Assembly: GCA_905220665.1 (NCBI GenBank)
Contig: CAJNAR010000147.1
Span: forward strand, 62,001-126,000
Direction of reading: 5' to 3'
Source: Albugo candida
Taxonomy: Eukaryota > Oomycota > Peronosporomycetes > Albuginales > Albuginaceae
DNA length: 64,000 nucleotides
In this document: positions 34,803-46,240 of the stretch, piece by piece
How positions within the stretch are numbered: position 1 is the first letter of the stretch
Layout: each line of letters starts with the position of its first letter
Translations under genes and position numbers: made by a program
The notes under the pieces: generated by a model
The model's input: only the letters and a program-made list of their open reading frames with translations
The model's database searches: none
What the model was told of the DNA's origin: nothing

Positions 34803-35921
34803 TCAAATTTTGCAATTTTCAGCATTCTCAACAACTTGTGCTCCATGTTTTTTTGTGAGTCTTTCGGTCAGCATATCTCGAAATTGACTCATAATGGCGT
34901 GCTCCCTTTGCTGTTTTTCTTCGAAATTGATCAATGCAAGTGCTCGCTTCTCTTCAGCGGTATACACTTGATTTTCTTTACGTATTCGAACCGCATTCAT
35001 TTTCTTATGCCGACTTCCGCTCATGACGTATCCCAAATCCTCCAATTGTTCAATTTCCTGTCCGTTCCATCCGACTTCTCCACGTCGTGGAATTCGCATA
35101 TTCTTTTGCACAAATTGGGCGATAGCAGCGCCTTCACCCGGTAAAAGCGCTTTGCCATAGCTTAAAGAATTACTGGATGATTCATTGCTTTCATGGAGAG
35201 GTTGTGGACCAATGACTTGATGCTCCTCTACTTTTTCTCGGGCGTTTTGAGCGGATTTATTCAATTCCGCCTCCTCAAATCCATCGACCTCTGGCGATTC
35301 GTTGCCGGATTCGTTGATATCAGAGGAGCTCGGGGAACGACGTTCGATTTTTCGCTTTTTCTTACTTGTTTTCTTTTTCTCTTTTTTTCGTTTCGATTTG
35401 CGTTTGCTTTCTCGAACGCTTTTCTTCGTTTTGCGTTTCGTATTCGCATTCGATTTACTTTCTCTTACAATTTTGTGCAAATTCTTTCTTTCTTTTTTGT
35501 GTTTGTATTCGTCTGTGGACGTGATGGAAGATGCCGAAGTGAGGGACACAGAGCGTCGTTTTCTCGGTAATGAGCTATGTTTCCCGCTATTTTGCCATTT
35601 AGATGGCGAGGGACTTGGAATTGTGCTCCATATGCTAAACTGCAAGGAGTCCCGTTTCCGTTTTCTTTCCTCAAAGAGCTCTGTATCGTTCCAATCTTTT
35701 CCATGTTGTCGTTTGGTGTATTGAGTAGAGTTCGGGCGATGACGGCTCCTACTTGGGGAAGCAGTCGGTGATTTCCTCCTCCTGATGGGTGAAATCGGTC
35801 GTGATCGACTGCGCGAACGTCTCCGTCGTCTATAGCTTTTACGATCTCTGCTTCTGCTTCTGCTGTGGCATCGCGGACGACTGGATGATCTCATTAAGTT
35901 CGAGAAATAGCGTGAAATCAT
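34803..35921 (-). CDS. NKAP/SynMuv-type splicing-associated protein
   Basis: Single exon, 372 residues. The N-terminal half is an Arg/Ser-rich tract (SSSRPRCHSRSRSRDRKSYR, RRRRRSRSRSRPISPIRRRK), then a Lys-rich basic linker (KKEKKKTSKKKRKIERRSPS). The conserved C-terminal domain of NKAP is plain: LLPGEGAAIAQFVQKNMRIP, RRGEVGWNGQEIEQLEDLGY, VMSGSRHKKMNAVRIRKENQ, VYTAEEKRALALINFEEKQQ. NKAP associates with the spliceosome and with chromatin in mammals; here the RS tract suggests a splicing role. The gene is convergent with the Tudor-like gene (164 bases). The second ATG (MRSSSRPRC, residue 10) is equally possible as start. Confidence 0.9.
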   Translation of the reverse strand: MISRYFSNLMRSSSRPRCHSRSRSRDRKSYRRRRRSRSRSRPISPIRRRKSPTASPSRSRHRPNSTQYTKRQHGKDWNDTELFEERKRKRDSLQFSIWSTIPSPSPSKWQNSGKHSSLPRKRRSVSLTSASSITSTDEYKHKKERKNLHKIVRESKSNANTKRKTKKSVRESKRKSKRKKEKKKTSKKKRKIERRSPSSSDINESGNESPEVDGFEEAELNKSAQNAREKVEEHQVIGPQPLHESNESSSNSLSYGKALLPGEGAAIAQFVQKNMRIPRRGEVGWNGQEIEQLEDLGYVMSGSRHKKMNAVRIRKENQVYTAEEKRALALINFEEKQQREHAIMSQFRDMLTERLTKKHGAQVVENAENCKI

Positions 35922-36271
35922 TTTTTCAAAGCTGAAACAAAGCCTTTTTCTGACTCAGTTGATTAGAAACGGAAATGGGTAGCGCGTACATCGTAAAGGA
36001 CGATAGAATAATTGTTTAAGGGTACGTAAGTGCCTATCGGTACCAGAGACATAAGCGTTGAGCCGTCTGAAAATGATTTTAAGAAGAAGGTATTTGATTC
36101 AACTGCTTCACAATTTGCGTAGCTGTTTGCGTACTGTCCTGTTTTTCTATTGCAGTTATTTCACAGTTCATATGCAAAGGAACTGATCCTATCTCATAAA
36201 TGACGCGTACGCACGCGGTTGATACTTTTTCCATCTAATTATGTAATAAATCATCATTTTACTATCATCAG
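35922..36271. other. Intergenic region, divergent promoter
   Basis: 350 bases between the divergent NKAP and COG2 starts; it must hold both promoters. A pyrimidine-rich stretch (about 36140-36160) and a TA-rich stretch near 36240-36260 are visible, nothing more. Confidence 0.5.
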
Positions 36272-39038
36272 ATGACATTTGTCGATGGACATACTTCTGA
36301 GCTCTCTGACGGATTAATAATACAAAAGTATCTGAAGGGAGCACACGACCACTTTTGCTTCGATGTGAATCATTTCAGTCCCGAAAATGAATTCAAGGGA
36401 ACGCATTTATTGAAAGAATGGCATTCGTATCATTCTATGGAGAAGATTTATGGCGATCTCAAACGCCTACAAAGTATTTTAGAGACTCAGGTCGTCATTT
36501 CTTGAACGAAATGCAGTCAATGAGAGAACTCACTGCTATCCTTAACAGCTCGTGTCAATCATCAATCAAGATTACAGCGAGTTTCTTCATCTTTCTTTGC
36601 AGTTGAAAGGCATCGATGAGGCTGTCACCTCATTACAACAACCGCTTTCGTGCATTTTGGAACGTGTATACTCTGTGCAGGAAAACATGGTACACTTTCC
36701 ACTGTCTGTCGGATTCAATGAGACTGAAGTACTGTTACTGAGCAGCAGGAATTAAAACAACAAATCGTAGCGAAAGCAGAGAAGCTACAGATCACAAAGA
36801 AAGAAGAAGAAGAACTTGTTCTCAGTGTAAAGTACGCAAAGTCCACGTCAATTATTCCTTCAAATCTCACATCACGCTTCACCTCAGAATCTCTGCGAAG
36901 CTTTCGTTGATTGAGGATTTACTAGAAACCGAGCAAATTTCGGAGGTACAGGCTCAAGACTCTGGCGGAGATGGTGAAGAATCAGGATACATTGGTGACA
37001 TTCGGGCAGTCACTCGATGCAATAATGACTCGAATCAAGTGTGTGCTCGTTTAGAACGTGTCGCCGGCATCCTCGTCGATGTGGAACATGATATGTCGTT
37101 CGGGAAAGCCATTCAAGCAATACAGGTGCATGCGCAATTCAAATTTGCTTCCATTTCGTCAATTTAGTTTCTATAGCGTGAAGGTACTCGACACTATGCG
37201 CTTGAGAGAGCTCTTTATGAGCGTCTCGAGACCGAACTTGTTACGGAAATCTCTCCTGATTCGTTCTATCAACACAATCAAACACTCGATCCCCAACGCC
37301 TTGGGTGCCTTTTACGTGCGTATGCCATTCTCCAAAACACTCGCATTGCCGAAGAAACAATAGCGACATTGGTAGTGAAGCCTGTGGTCGAAGATTTATG
37401 CTCTCGTGGAAGAAAACACGACTTGGAGGAAGTGTACAATCAGATTCTGGGGTTCATTACGAGGAAATTTGGATCTCTGTTGACATTACCCGTGTGTCAA
37501 GCCCGTGACCGAAACTCGGTGGATCTGATGGGGAATGTGATCTGGAAGACGATATATCAGACGCTGAAAAGTAAATTTGGCGATATCTTCGAGTCTACTG
37601 AACCGGGCTGTTTTCATCGTAATTACGTTGTCTCGATGACGCTATGGGCTCAGTTGGAAGCGCTCATTGAGAACGATTGTGCTCGATGGCGATTTCGAAC
37701 GAGTGAGTGCTCTGTCGAATTCAAAGAGAGGTGGAAGATCGATACGTACTTTCAGGTTCGAAGTCATTGGCAGCGTTTATGATGGAAGCTGAGTTTATAT
37801 GCAAACAGATGCGACGACAAGAATTCTCAGAGCGGCTGGAACGAAAAATGGAGTCAAATCAAACTGCTGCGAAGACTGGAGACGAGGATTTCTATTTCAC
37901 AATATGTGATCAGTTGTGGATGTCTGTGGAAGCCTGCTGGAGTGAAAATGTGTTTCTATCAGCTCTCAGTATACAATTTTTGCAGCTCACAATCGAATTG
38001 ATCCAATCTTTCACTCTTAAATGGAGCTCTTATGTCGACCACGCAATTGCTCAAATATCTGCAAAAACAAAAGTTTTTTCAGCACCGTTATCATCGGAGA
38101 GTGACATTTTTCACGCAGCCAGCGATTTCCACCTTTTGCGTCAGCGGGTACGCTTTCAGCCAATCTCTCATTCCAGGATGGCGAATGAGATCCGATCTTA
38201 TAGATTCAATGTGGCCTCGTTCCGCTTATTCTTTCCAGACTGAAGACCGTAGGAGTCGACTCTGACACACTTGAGCAATTAATCGAAGAGGTGAGAGTAT
38301 CACTGAATCATCGAAACCATCCATTGACTCATGGAATGTAGCCGCTTGATACTCTATCGGGCATGGAGCGAATGTGCTGGTCAGCAGCGGCCATTGTCGT
38401 GGCAGATGACTGCAAAAAGATTCTTCCGGCCATTCGGTAGCTCGTTGCACGCTCTGACTTTCCACGCGATCTGTTGCTACTTTTTGTCCGCTGTAGAAGT
38501 GTCAAAGGACAGTATCAGATGACAAATAGAGCCTCACCAACGGCTCCATCCATTTATGTGTCGAGTATCATTCGGTATGTTCAAATTGGATTCCTTCTGA
38601 CTTTTTTTGATCCTATTTCTAGTCCTTTGAACGACTTTATGGCACAATGGGGCACTCATTTCCATACAAACAATGCCAAAAAGGAATTTTTCGCGTCTGT
38701 CTTACGACCTGTTTGTCAAACGTTTGACATTTTGGCCGTACAAGTGATCCAATCTGCTGCTGAATTGGAGAGATCGCTAAAGCATCGAAAAGCGCAGCGT
38801 CAGGGAGGAAGGGAAGGGACTGAATCGTTGAAGCTTTCAGATACGGAAAAAATGCAGCGACAGCTCATTTTAGACCTTGAGGCGTTAAAGAGGTGAGCGG
38901 AGAAGACTTTGAGCCGATTCTGTAACTCTGAGCGATTTACCACGCTGTAGTGAAGCTGAAGCGCTATCGTTCGATCTGTGCGATGTCGACACCTTTCAAC
39001 ACGCATTGGAGCACCTGAAGGCGGAGGAATTACGATAG
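36272..39038 (+). CDS. COG2: COG complex subunit 2 (COG2), with apparent frame break
   Basis: Subunit of the conserved oligomeric Golgi tethering complex, which acts in retrograde vesicle transport within the Golgi. The start HFCFDVNHFSPENEF, then SIINQDYSEFLHLSLQLKGI and DEAVTSLQQPLSCI, matches COG2. The middle (SVEFKERWKIDTYFQVR) is also conserved, as is the C-terminal part (KGQYQMTNRASPT, APSIYVSSIIR) through to DVDTFQHALEHLKAEELR. About nine exons. Near 37756-37775 the frame giving ...YFQVR stops soon after, and the continuation (GSKSLAAFMMEAEF) is in a different frame with no GT..AG intron to bridge it. This looks like a one-base deletion in the sequence (or assembly) or a real frameshift. 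Upstream and downstream parts are both clearly COG2, so I keep it as one gene. Confidence 0.82.
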
Positions 39039-39208
39039 AAATAAAATGAATTTGCTATCCATCATTTTGCATCAAAACAGCTCACTGAAATGTCATTTGT
39101 CGATATCTTTTACGCGATCTTATACGCACCTTTCCGATTGGATATAAATCACGAGATCATTGGATCTTCAAAAGTCGCAAACTTCAAATTTGATCGTTTA
39201 CTTTCGAT

Positions 39209-39832
39209 GGAGTCTGTGCGTGCATTTGAATGCGTCGAGGCGAAGATCGACTCTTCTCTGGGTAGGATATCGCTACCGCCATCATTTCAATCTCTTTACG
39301 GTTTATTTGTGAAGATGATTTGATCAAAAGCCGCAAAATGCAACTCACGAAAAAAACTCGCCAAATGAAACGATCGACAAAGGTACAGCATGCAATTCTC
39401 AGTCAAAATCCACAAACTCACTCTCATATGCATCAGATCAAAAGAGTGAAAAAAATAACGCAATTGCGGGGCTCAAAAATCTCACAATCGCAACGAAACG
39501 TACGACATTTGTAATTCATAATTCCGTCACTTTTACCTCTGCTGTAGCCGATGCAAAAGTCCAAGTCCACGCGATCTCTCATGCGCCCCAACACGTCGCA
39601 GATGTCTCCAAAGTCAAAGGCAGGTGCACGCAATGTTCGTGTGGGACGCCCTCTGAGGAAAATCGCACTGAGAAAGCCGCGAAAAAAACAAAGCAGCAAA
39701 CTCTCTTTGATGAAAAGTAAAAAAGTGGGAAAGAAAAATGGCAAAAAAGTCATATTCCAAGTGCGGAATGTGTGTCCAAATACAACGCGTTCCAAAAGAG
39801 GAAAAGCGATTCAAAGTGCGCACACGCGCTAA
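39209..39832 (+). CDS. Small basic protein with UAP56-binding-like motif (UIF/ALY-type mRNA export adaptor)
   Basis: Four exons join in phase with introns of 47-54 nt: MESVRAFECVEAKIDSSL, then DDLIKSRKMQLTKKTRQMKR, then IKRVKKITQLRGSKISQSQR, and a long basic last exon (KAGARNVRVGRPLRKIAL, KKVGKKNGKKV) of 94 codons. The junction yields SLDDLIK, which matches the UAP56-binding motif (DMSLDDIIK) of ALYREF and UIF/FYTTD1. The rest is Lys/Arg-rich, as expected for an RNA-binding adaptor. Such adaptors recruit the export receptor NXF1 to mRNA. The start is the ATG of MESVRAF; an upstream ATG (39090) would add a hydrophobic N-terminus and was not preferred. The gene is convergent with SPT5. THOC3, the TREX partner, lies at the other end of the window. 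Exon borders are inferred. Confidence 0.55.
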
Positions 39833-39958
39833 GAGCGAATTCCGTCAGATTTTGAGCATAGGATGACGCAATGTAACGGAGAATGAATAGTCTCAAGCCA
39901 TTCCAATGGATCTGCGAGCTCTGATTTCTCATTTCGATAGAAATATTGTGCTTTGCAA

Positions 39959-42900
39959 TTACGTCACGAGTTTGGCGAGGCTGTTGAGTGGATAGATCTT
40001 GATATCGGCGTCTCCGTCGACTTTGACGATACCATCAGCGCCGTCGGTCCCAATGAGCGATCCAGTTTGACCGGCTTCTTCACCGCTGAGAATGATGACA
40101 GTGTCTTGCTTCTCGGGAAGCACAGGCTGAACACGTTCGACGCTATAAGTGTGCATATTCCCATCGATTTCAATGACCAAAGTGTCTGCATGCACACTTG
40201 CGATGACACCGATACTCACACTCGTTTCGCTGATAGCGACACTCACTTCGACGCCTTTCATCTTCCAAGTCACTTCATTACTTATCGGATTGAGAATATC
40301 GTGTGCTTCTCGCGTGTGTGGCTGAGGCACAGGCATTCCACCGACTCCATTGGCCATGAGACCGGAACTCACACCGGGTGTCGCGACCAAATCCGAGCTC
40401 GCGAGTCCATTCATCGGCGTACGATACAAGCCAGGGGTCGTGGGATTATGCTGATACCCAGGTGTCGCTAGACTTGGCGTTGTTGGATTCAATCCAATTC
40501 CAGGCGTAGCGACTCCAAATCCAGGCGTTCTAGGCTCACTTCCCATCATCTCACGACCATGGGCTGGTGTAGCTGAGAGATGCGCTGGAGTCGTTGGATG
40601 AAGTCCTGGAGTTGTTGGATTGAGTCCTGGTGTGGTGGGATGTGATCCCATCATAAACGCAGGTGTTCGTGGTAGTAAGCCTGGAGTTGTGGGATTCAAT
40701 CCCGGCGTCGTTGGGTTCCCCGTCGGTGTGAATGGCGCAGATTCACGAGTCGGTGACTTGGTACCCATAGGCTGAATCGAATGATGACCAAATGAACGAG
40801 AGGCTAGTCCTTCATGCATGGTGCCAACCGGTTCCAATGGTGCACCAAAGCTCGTGGCGTGTGTGATATCTTCTTCATGATTCAGTTGTGTCTCCAACAA
40901 CGCGTCATCATTCGCGATATTCCACGCATCACTTGCCCGAGCAGCTTGTGGAGTGCCGAGACTACGATGTAATGGAGTGGCCATCGGCGTCATCGCACTT
41001 CCATGAAGCGGTGTCTGAGAAGGCAGTGGTGTAGCTCCTGCCATTGGAGTGTCAATACGGCGAGGTTTGTCTTGCAATTGTCCCTGTCGAGTGCCGGCCA
41101 ACACGACTTCCTGTCGATCGACGTCCACAGTGGTTGCTTTGCAATGAATTTCCACCTTCACTTTCTGCTCCGACTCATCGACAACGATACCAATGTATCC
41201 TTTCCATCGTCCTTTTTTCATCTTGACCGTCTTGCCGATCATTTCATGCTCTCGTGCATTCCTCCGATCATTTCGTGGAGGTCTCGCGCCATTCATTCGC
41301 GGCAGTGTCGAGTTTTGAATCATATTGGAACGGGCTTTGCTTCCTGAAAGTATGACTTGATGTGCTCGAGCCACAAACATGCCAGCATTCGTCATGACGC
41401 GATTATTGTGAAGGAAAAGAAAACACCGATGTATATGTTTGACAGTTCCTGCATGGCCGGCATGATCCCCTTCCAAGACATTGACCATTTCACCCACACT
41501 GACGTAATTGTGCTTTTGATCCAATGCAGCTGCACGAGAAGAAGGAAGTTTGCGTTGTATCTCTTGATCAGAGACCTGGCACACTTGGTCGCCTTGTGTG
41601 AATACTTTGAACCCATCTCTGCCAACATGAGTCACTACGCCGACATCTCCTTGTGCCAGCTACATTACAGTGTCAGAAAGCCCGATACAACGCAATGGAT
41701 CACTTACAGCAACGAGGTCGTACAACTCGATGCCTTTGAGTGAATCCAGTCCATGAGATATCTCTGCTGATTCCTGCAAGTCTTGCACCCGAACTTGAAT
41801 CTCTTTAGCCATACTATCGACCAACACAATTGCCACAGGTGCTCCATCACTGTCATCGACCGCGACAACGGTTCCCGTCTCACCAGAATACATTCCAGAA
41901 ACGACTTTGATATGATCGCCGACTTTGACGTATTTTATGAGCTGTCTGACTTGAAAGTCCAAAATGGTGTCTTTGATCTCCTCATGCAGCGGCATCACAC
42001 GAACGATATCGTTGGCAGTGTTTGTGCTCACAACAATTCCCATAAGGTTGACGAGATCGCCTTCTACTACGCGAACTGTATCGCCTTTTGCAAGCTCCAC
42101 TTTATTTTTCCAATCTCCTGTTTCCATTGACGCTAAAAGCTCCTGATTTCCATCATCCTCACGTTCCGCGACGGCTGCAAACTTGTTGATTTCATCGAGA
42201 CGAGGATTCACTTCATCTGTTTGCAGCATCATATTGATATTCACTTCCTTGACCAGAAACCCATCTTGATAGTAATCATTGTCAAAAAAGTCCATCATTT
42301 CGCCTGTCGGAATACATCGACGTCAGTGTTCTGCATATTGTGAGAGGAATTGTACCTGTCGCTGGATATCGCCGACGTACGATGTCTCCATGTACCATAT
42401 TGCTATGAAGCAGTTTTTGTGGAGGTCGTTGTCCCTTTTTATACTTTTGAGCCTCTCCGCCCGAAAGAACCGATGGATCGTGTCTTGGAACCATTTTGAT
42501 AATGGCCTACGAAGCAGACGTGAGACCTCATCCCTCAGAAATCCTTTGATGTACCCGAGCTCCATTATCCACAATTTCCAGCACTTTACAGAGATCGCCT
42601 TTGAAGACACCCGCTCTTTTGATTCGAGCCCAAGCGCCCACCGCCAGCGGTTTTCGTTTCTTTTGCACATTGAGGACAGAAGTCATTTCTTGAACTGGCA
42701 CTAATTTCATTGTATGTTGTGAGATATCGCGTAAGCCATTGACCGCATCTTTCGCGTGTGGTTCTCTCTCTGCTTCCACATATATGAAGCCCTTAGAGCT
42801 TGAGGCGATGACAGATTTGATTGACAGCGGTTGGCCTTGCCTTGCGAGATCGAGGAATTTGTTCATCAGAGAGATGACGAGATGTTGCTCGCGTCCGGGC

Positions 42901-43482
42901 TGCGTCATTAAATGTCATGACGCGATGAGGCTATTAATATGAAAAGCACAATACCTTGCATTTAAAGACCCACATACGAGGATCTTGGATGGACGGAAGA
43001 AGCGATTGCTGTGCGACTTCGCTTTGCATTGTATCGACACCCTCATCGACCTCATCGTAGTGTTTTTGACTTCGCTGGTGTCTCTTCTTGATACTGCTCA
43101 CAATTGCCTCTGCACTTTGCTCATCATCTTCTTCGTAATCCATTCTCCGTCTCGGTTCGTACTGATATGATTGATTGGCGACTTCTGCTTCTTCTGCAAG
43201 AGCACGTTCCGAACCATAGATATCGTCATCTACCATTTCATCTTCCTCCTCGTCTTCATCGACATCTGCTTCGTCCTCGATGAAATTGTAAATAGCCTTC
43301 TTTTTCTTCTTTGATTTTGACTTGATTTCTCGTCCTTTTCGTTTTTTTAAGTTTTTTTCTTCTTCTTCATCGGCTTCTTCTTCTTCTTCTGGTATTTCAT
43401 CCTCAGAGACGTCTTCATCCTCCGAGTAATTCGGCCGTTCTTCGTCGCTCGACGACATGCTTTGAGGCGTTATGGACCGCAC
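39959..43482 (-). CDS. SPT5: Transcription elongation factor SPT5
   Basis: DSIF subunit that travels with RNA polymerase II. The N-terminus is strongly acidic (PEEEEEADEEEEKN) with Lys-rich patches, then MWVFKCK and PGREQHLVISLMNKFLDLAR, the NGN domain, followed by several KOW motifs (AGVFKGDLCKVLEIVDNGAR, ELAKGDTVRVVEGDLVNLMG, VKVGDHIKVVSGMYSGETGT, NYVSVGEMVNVLEGDHAGHA, KKGRWKGYIGIVVDESEQKV). A C-terminal repeat region is rich in TPG and TPL units. A last KOW-like unit ends the protein (KQDTVIILSGEEAGQTGSLI). Four or five exons. MSSSDEERPNYSEDED (43458) could be the true start. The C-terminal domain after the repeats is typical of metazoan and oomycete SPT5. Confidence 0.95.
40405..40745 (-). 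repeat. SPT5 C-terminal repeats (TTPG units)
   Basis: Degenerate tandem units inside the SPT5 frame, mostly NPTTPGL, HPTTPGL and LPRTPAF, at about 8- to 20-residue spacing; a looser TP-rich stretch (TPLPSQTPLHGSAMTPMATP) continues to about 41060. These correspond to the CTR that is phosphorylated by CDK9/Bur1 in other eukaryotes. Confidence 0.85.
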
Positions 43483-43798
43483 GCCGGTTTTTATATCCGT
43501 TATGTTTTGAAAGATTGCGGTTATTCATTCACATCTGTTAAGTGGTATTTACTCGATCGTGTGATTCGCATGCGACCCGCTATACAGAACCAAAATGACC
43601 AAATTCTTACGTTTGACAGCGTTTTTTTCCAAGAAATCTCTCTATTAGCACGAGTTTTACATTTCATGAGCTTCAGCGAACACTCGTCTCTCTGTAAAAC
43701 CTTTTTTATTGCGTTTTAACCATAAAATAATCCGAAAATGACATTCATTTCTCACAATTCCAACAGTATGTATCAATAAAGTTTGGCTAAGGGAATGC
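43483..43798. other. Intergenic region, divergent promoter
   Basis: 316 bases between the divergent SPT5 and WD40 gene starts. No repeat or RNA gene seen. Confidence 0.5.
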
Positions 43799-45427
43799 AT
43801 GAAGCCTCAACTTTGGGAACTTTACGCCAATGTGCCGTCAAAACCGCACTTAACAAATTGCTTCCGTCGAGCGGCTTCGTACGCGACGCGCGAAATAGAT
43901 CTTCCAACGCCGTACGATGTTCCATTTTGTATCGCGACAGCCCCAATTTCTCATGCTTTCTGAGTAGCAATGTGAATGGAAGAGGGATTCCACCGGCTAT
44001 TCGAGCGTGTCTGCTTGGCGAAGGAACTCTTGTGCATCAATATATCGATAGTCTCAAGCTGATGATGTCGGAATCGAGATGGCTTGCCAGTGGTCCAAAA
44101 GCTGTGATGCACGTCACCAAGGGATGCAAGGTCGGAGAAGGAAGCCAGTCGTTTGACCATATTCAGTTCATCAAAGGTCAATTGGATCGGACTCATGAAC
44201 AACACGTGCGCCAATACTTTTGCCAATTGGATAAGCTCTAAACTTTCTGTTTTGTAGCTTTTGGGTGGACATTTGGAAGGCGAAACAGCCATGTTTTCCG
44301 TATGGTCGTTAAAGCATCAGCAAATGCGTGCGTCAATTCTGCAAAATGGAGCGTCATGTTATCATTCGTGCAACGAAGCGTTGGCTGTCGGGTGTTTGGA
44401 TGGTACCGTGAAAATCTGGGATTTCGCGACGATGGGCGGCTGGCGAGAAAGCACGATTCAAGACCAGTGTTTACCGTCGCCGCTTACACCCACAAGCACC
44501 GTGTCGCATCGATCAAGCTTGGCTATTGTTCCATTCATTCGCGCTCGATCACGAGAAAAAGTAGTTCAAGTGTTTTTGGAAAGTGGAGGGTACTTGAATC
44601 TTGCAACTGCGACGGATAAAGGCGATGCACATGTTTGGGACGTCACCAAAGGCGAGATTCTTGCCTCTATTCCTGCCGCTAGGATTCATAAATCAGCATT
44701 ACAACGTGCTCGACGAGATGCCAATTCACACGCATATGTGACGACGTTGATGCTGTCCAGAAGCACATTGATATGCGGCACGTCGTGTGGCTTTATTCGG
44801 ATATTTGATTTGCGAAGTGGGAAGCTTACACATCGACTCGCAGGACATCCCGGTACGTCTCCATTCATCTGATACCATTGGATCCTTACGGGTTTCTTTC
44901 TTATAATACAGATGCGGTGTCACAAATCGATTCCAGAGGTCGAGTGCTTTGGTCAGGTGGTAAAGACGGGTCTGTTCGATGGTGGGGCGGAAAGACTGCT
45001 AAAGTGTTGAAGAAGTCGCTTATTTGTGACGGCCATGTTTCGGTCTTGAAGATGGACGATGAAGTTGTGGTTGCAGGGTATAGTCGTCAAGGGATGGAAG
45101 CATGGGATGTTCGGACCCAACAACCGCTTTGTACTTTCAGTAATGCCGAGTTTGGAGGCGTACAAGCGCTCCAGTATGATAACCGAAAAATCGTTGCCGT
45201 TTCCACGACCGGAAAGGTAAGCTGGAATGTGAGTCGAAGAAATCGACATTTTGACAAGCCTTCACACTTGGTAGGCAGCATTGTGGAGATGGTATTCGCC
45301 ACATCCATTTCTGTCATTCAGTCCTCCAGAACCGTCATCGGAATTCGCATCAATCTGCTACGATCCTCACCAGTTGGTTCTAGGAACAAAATGTGGCAAG
45401 CTTGTACACTTTGCGACGTCCATATAG
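43799..45427 (+). CDS. WD40-repeat protein with F-box-like N-terminus
   Basis: Exons join in phase as follows. MKPQLWELYANVPSKPHLTN and CFRRAASYATREIDLP are followed by a 53-nt intron and GIPPAIRACLLGEGTLVHQY with SESRWLASGPKAVMHVTKG, then LLGGHLEGETAMFSVWSLKH after a second intron. WD-type units follow: LAVGCLDGTVKIWDF, ATATDKGDAHVWDVTKG, ICGTSCGFIRIFDLRSGK, LAGHPDAVSQID, WSGGKDGSVRWWGGK and, last, YDPHQLVLGTKCGKLVHFAT. The N-terminal Leu/Trp-rich segment is reminiscent of an F-box but not convincing. If it is one, the protein would be an SCF ubiquitin ligase substrate receptor. Exon borders are inferred; the second exon joint is the weakest. Confidence 0.6.
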
Positions 45428-45483
45428 CCTTGGACCTTGGTATCCAACGATGGATATAGAGATCGAAGATCCAATTAGAGTGC

Positions 45484-46093
45484 TCAAAAGTTCTCATTGC
45501 AAAATGTCGATTTCTCCAAAGCCTCAAAGCCAATATGGAGTGTATGTTTTCCATCTCGTCGTTTTCGAAGTTGTACGGGGAAACACTCTGCTGTCAGGTC
45601 GACTCCAATCATACATTTCCCTGTTTCCAACGCAAATGGCCAATGATGACGAGGACAGGAGATGCAGAGAACGCCATTGATTTCCTCAATATCACCCAAA
45701 TGCAGTGGCGCTTTTTGATGAGGACACGCATTCCGTATACAGTATACTTTTCCGTCATATTTGATGATACCGACTTGAACATCATTCACAGTCACACACT
45801 TACCTGTATAAACGTATATATGCAATGCATTAATAGTATCATAAAGTAAATATTTTGAAATATGACGAACCGATGCGTTGAGATTGTGAAGTTGCTTTGA
45901 TTCGCTTGGTGCCGGTGACGCCGAATTCGTATTGTGGCATGCAATGACTTGCTTCTGTTATATCTGTCAAATAGGCTCGTTTCGCTTAAATCGAGTGAAT
46001 ACACTGACTATTACGGAATTTACCTTGTACAGTCAGACCAGAATCAAACCATAATGTAGCTGCAGGCTCTGTTCCCTCGGGTTCATTGTTCAT
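45484..46093 (-). CDS. Rieske [2Fe-2S] domain protein
   Basis: Small ferredoxin of about 145 residues in three exons. The N-terminus is MNNEPEGTEPAATLWFDSG, followed by EASHCMPQYEFGVTG and KCVTVNDVQVGIIKYDGKVY. The Rieske cluster motif is intact: CPHQKAPLHLGDIEEI with C-x-H, then CISCPRHHWPFALETG with C-x2-H, which bind one [2Fe-2S] cluster through two Cys and two His. It resembles the soluble Rieske-domain proteins such as RFESD and the nitrite-reductase small subunit. No signal or membrane segment is seen, so it is probably soluble. Electron partner unknown. The intron phases agree. The two neighbours (WD40 protein, glycosyltransferase) give no context. Confidence 0.8.
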
Positions 46094-46128
46094 TCTTTGA
46101 GCGCATGCGGAATTGCTGATACATGATC

Positions 46129-46208
46129 AGCCAATCAGCATGCTCAATAGTCAGTGTTTTAACCAATCGCGCATGTAATACAGGAACATAATCGCATTCT
46201 GATTGGCT
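46129..46208. promoter_or_regulatory. CCAAT-box cluster in the Rieske/glycosyltransferase divergent promoter
   Basis: CCAAT lies at 46131-46135 and 46163-46167 on the plus strand, and its complement ATTGG at 46202-46206. All three are within the 147-base gap between the divergent start codons, spaced 32 and 39 bases apart. The pattern is like that upstream of La. NF-Y-type binding is inferred. Confidence 0.5.
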
Positions 46209-46240
46209 GTATTCAATCAATCAAATATAGGAACATTTGC

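Noticed and set aside
37756..37773. 18-nt GT..AG intron in COG2
   Set aside because: 18 bases keep the frame, so the stop after YFQVR would remain in frame; it does not explain the frame change.
39380..39399. 20-nt intron in the basic adaptor gene
   Set aside because: Normal 54- and 47-nt introns give an equally good frame, so an ultra-short intron is not needed.
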